NCBI GenBank assembly: GCA_025655635.1
Contig: JAHXIM010000551.1
Span: 1 to 6,325, forward strand
Length of the DNA: 6,325 nucleotides
Direction of reading: 5' to 3'
Source of the DNA: a gamma proteobacterium symbiont of Lucinoma myriamae
Lineage (GTDB): Bacteria > Pseudomonadota > Gammaproteobacteria > GRL18
A program made the translations under genes and the position numbers. This document shows positions 5,985 through 6,325 of this stretch, one piece after another. Position 1 is the stretch's first letter, and each line of letters starts with the position of its first letter. The notes beneath the pieces were generated by a model that saw only the letters and a list, made by a program, of their open reading frames with translations, was not told the origin of the DNA and did no database searches.

Positions 5985-6325
5985 ATCACCAGAAAGATTG
6001 CTGCGCTCTTTAAGTTTTGTTGAATATGAAAATCCCCCCAACGGCCAGTCCTGACGAACCTGAATTACAAATTGATGAAATTGAATTTGTTGAGTTGGGC
6101 TCGACAGACAACACTCTGCTATTACAGAGAAGAACTTCATATTTCCCTAAATATTTATCTTTTCAGGTTTAATTCAGGTAGTGATGTTATCGTTCTACCG
6201 ATAAAGATGCCGTTCAAATCGGCCTGTTCATGTGTATTAAGTAGTCGATCCTGAAAAAAGATAATCATCATGAATCGATAGATTATCGTACAACATTAAT
6301 TGTAATTTTATTGTTCCTGATCAAA
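5985..6325. other. Non-coding tail downstream of spoT
   Basis: These 341 bases hold no gene I can recognise. trmH or recG, which follow spoT in some relatives, are not seen. What is present is a short ORF at 6026-6172, short inverted repeats (6187-6204, 6260-6287, 6276-6288) and AT-rich sequence at the right edge. No clear intrinsic terminator follows spoT: the best stem (5993-6011) has only five base pairs and a weak T-tract. Confidence 0.6.
6026..6172 (+). CDS. Possible 48-residue ORF, unrecognised
   Basis: An ATG at 6026 opens a 48-codon frame. The first half of the product is acidic and proline-containing (MKIPPTASPDEPELQIDEIE) and the second half is basic and aromatic. No ribosome binding site precedes it. 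The alternative frame from about 6072 to 6254 stays open past this stop, so the two may be pieces of one decayed or frameshifted gene. I recognise no family, and it may not be coding. Confidence 0.2.
   Translation: MKIPPTASPDEPELQIDEIEFVELGSTDNTLLLQRRTSYFPKYLSFQV

Noticed and set aside
5993..6020. Intrinsic terminator after spoT
   Set aside because: The AAAGA/TCTTT stem has five weak base pairs and the following tract is TTTTGTTG at best, so it is too poor to call.

Overview
The window looks like a chromosomal housekeeping segment of an AT-rich gammaproteobacterium. The evidence is the order yicC–gmk–rpoZ–spoT on the + strand and the close resemblance of the SpoT, omega and YicC proteins to their gammaproteobacterial counterparts. 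No genus can be named from the sequence alone. I see no tRNA, rRNA, CRISPR array, insertion sequence or prophage gene.

Layout. Positions 1-240 are non-coding and hold a strong inverted repeat (13-65) and T-rich leader DNA. A single-domain bacteriohemerythrin (241-648, +) follows and converges, with a 15-bp gap, on a Hanks-type Ser/Thr protein kinase (664-1623, -). The kinase is divergent from yicC, and the 121-bp spacer between them carries a -10-like hexamer facing each way. yicC (1745-2621, +) is split by a +1-type frame change that sits exactly in a pentanucleotide tandem repeat. After a 31-bp imperfect palindrome come gmk (2709-3344), rpoZ (3484-3756) and spoT (3870-5984), all + strand, with spacers of about 85 to 140 bp that contain promoter-like sequences and small hairpins. 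The last 341 bases have no convincing gene, only a 48-codon ORF and short dyads.

Function. gmk makes GDP from GMP, feeding the guanine nucleotide pool. SpoT makes and degrades (p)ppGpp from that pool, and omega forms part of a known ppGpp-binding site on RNA polymerase. The three therefore form a guanine-nucleotide and stringent-response cluster. YicC is an RNA-processing family protein often found in this neighbourhood. The kinase belongs to a family that, as I recall, commonly lies beside yicC with a PP2C phosphatase; no phosphatase is in the window. The hemerythrin is a separate O2-binding or sensing accessory gene.

The best candidate for something unusual is the AAGGG repeat inside yicC. 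Two fewer copies, or one more, would restore a full-length protein, which suggests slippage mutation, phase variation or a sequence error. No complete undescribed system is evident.
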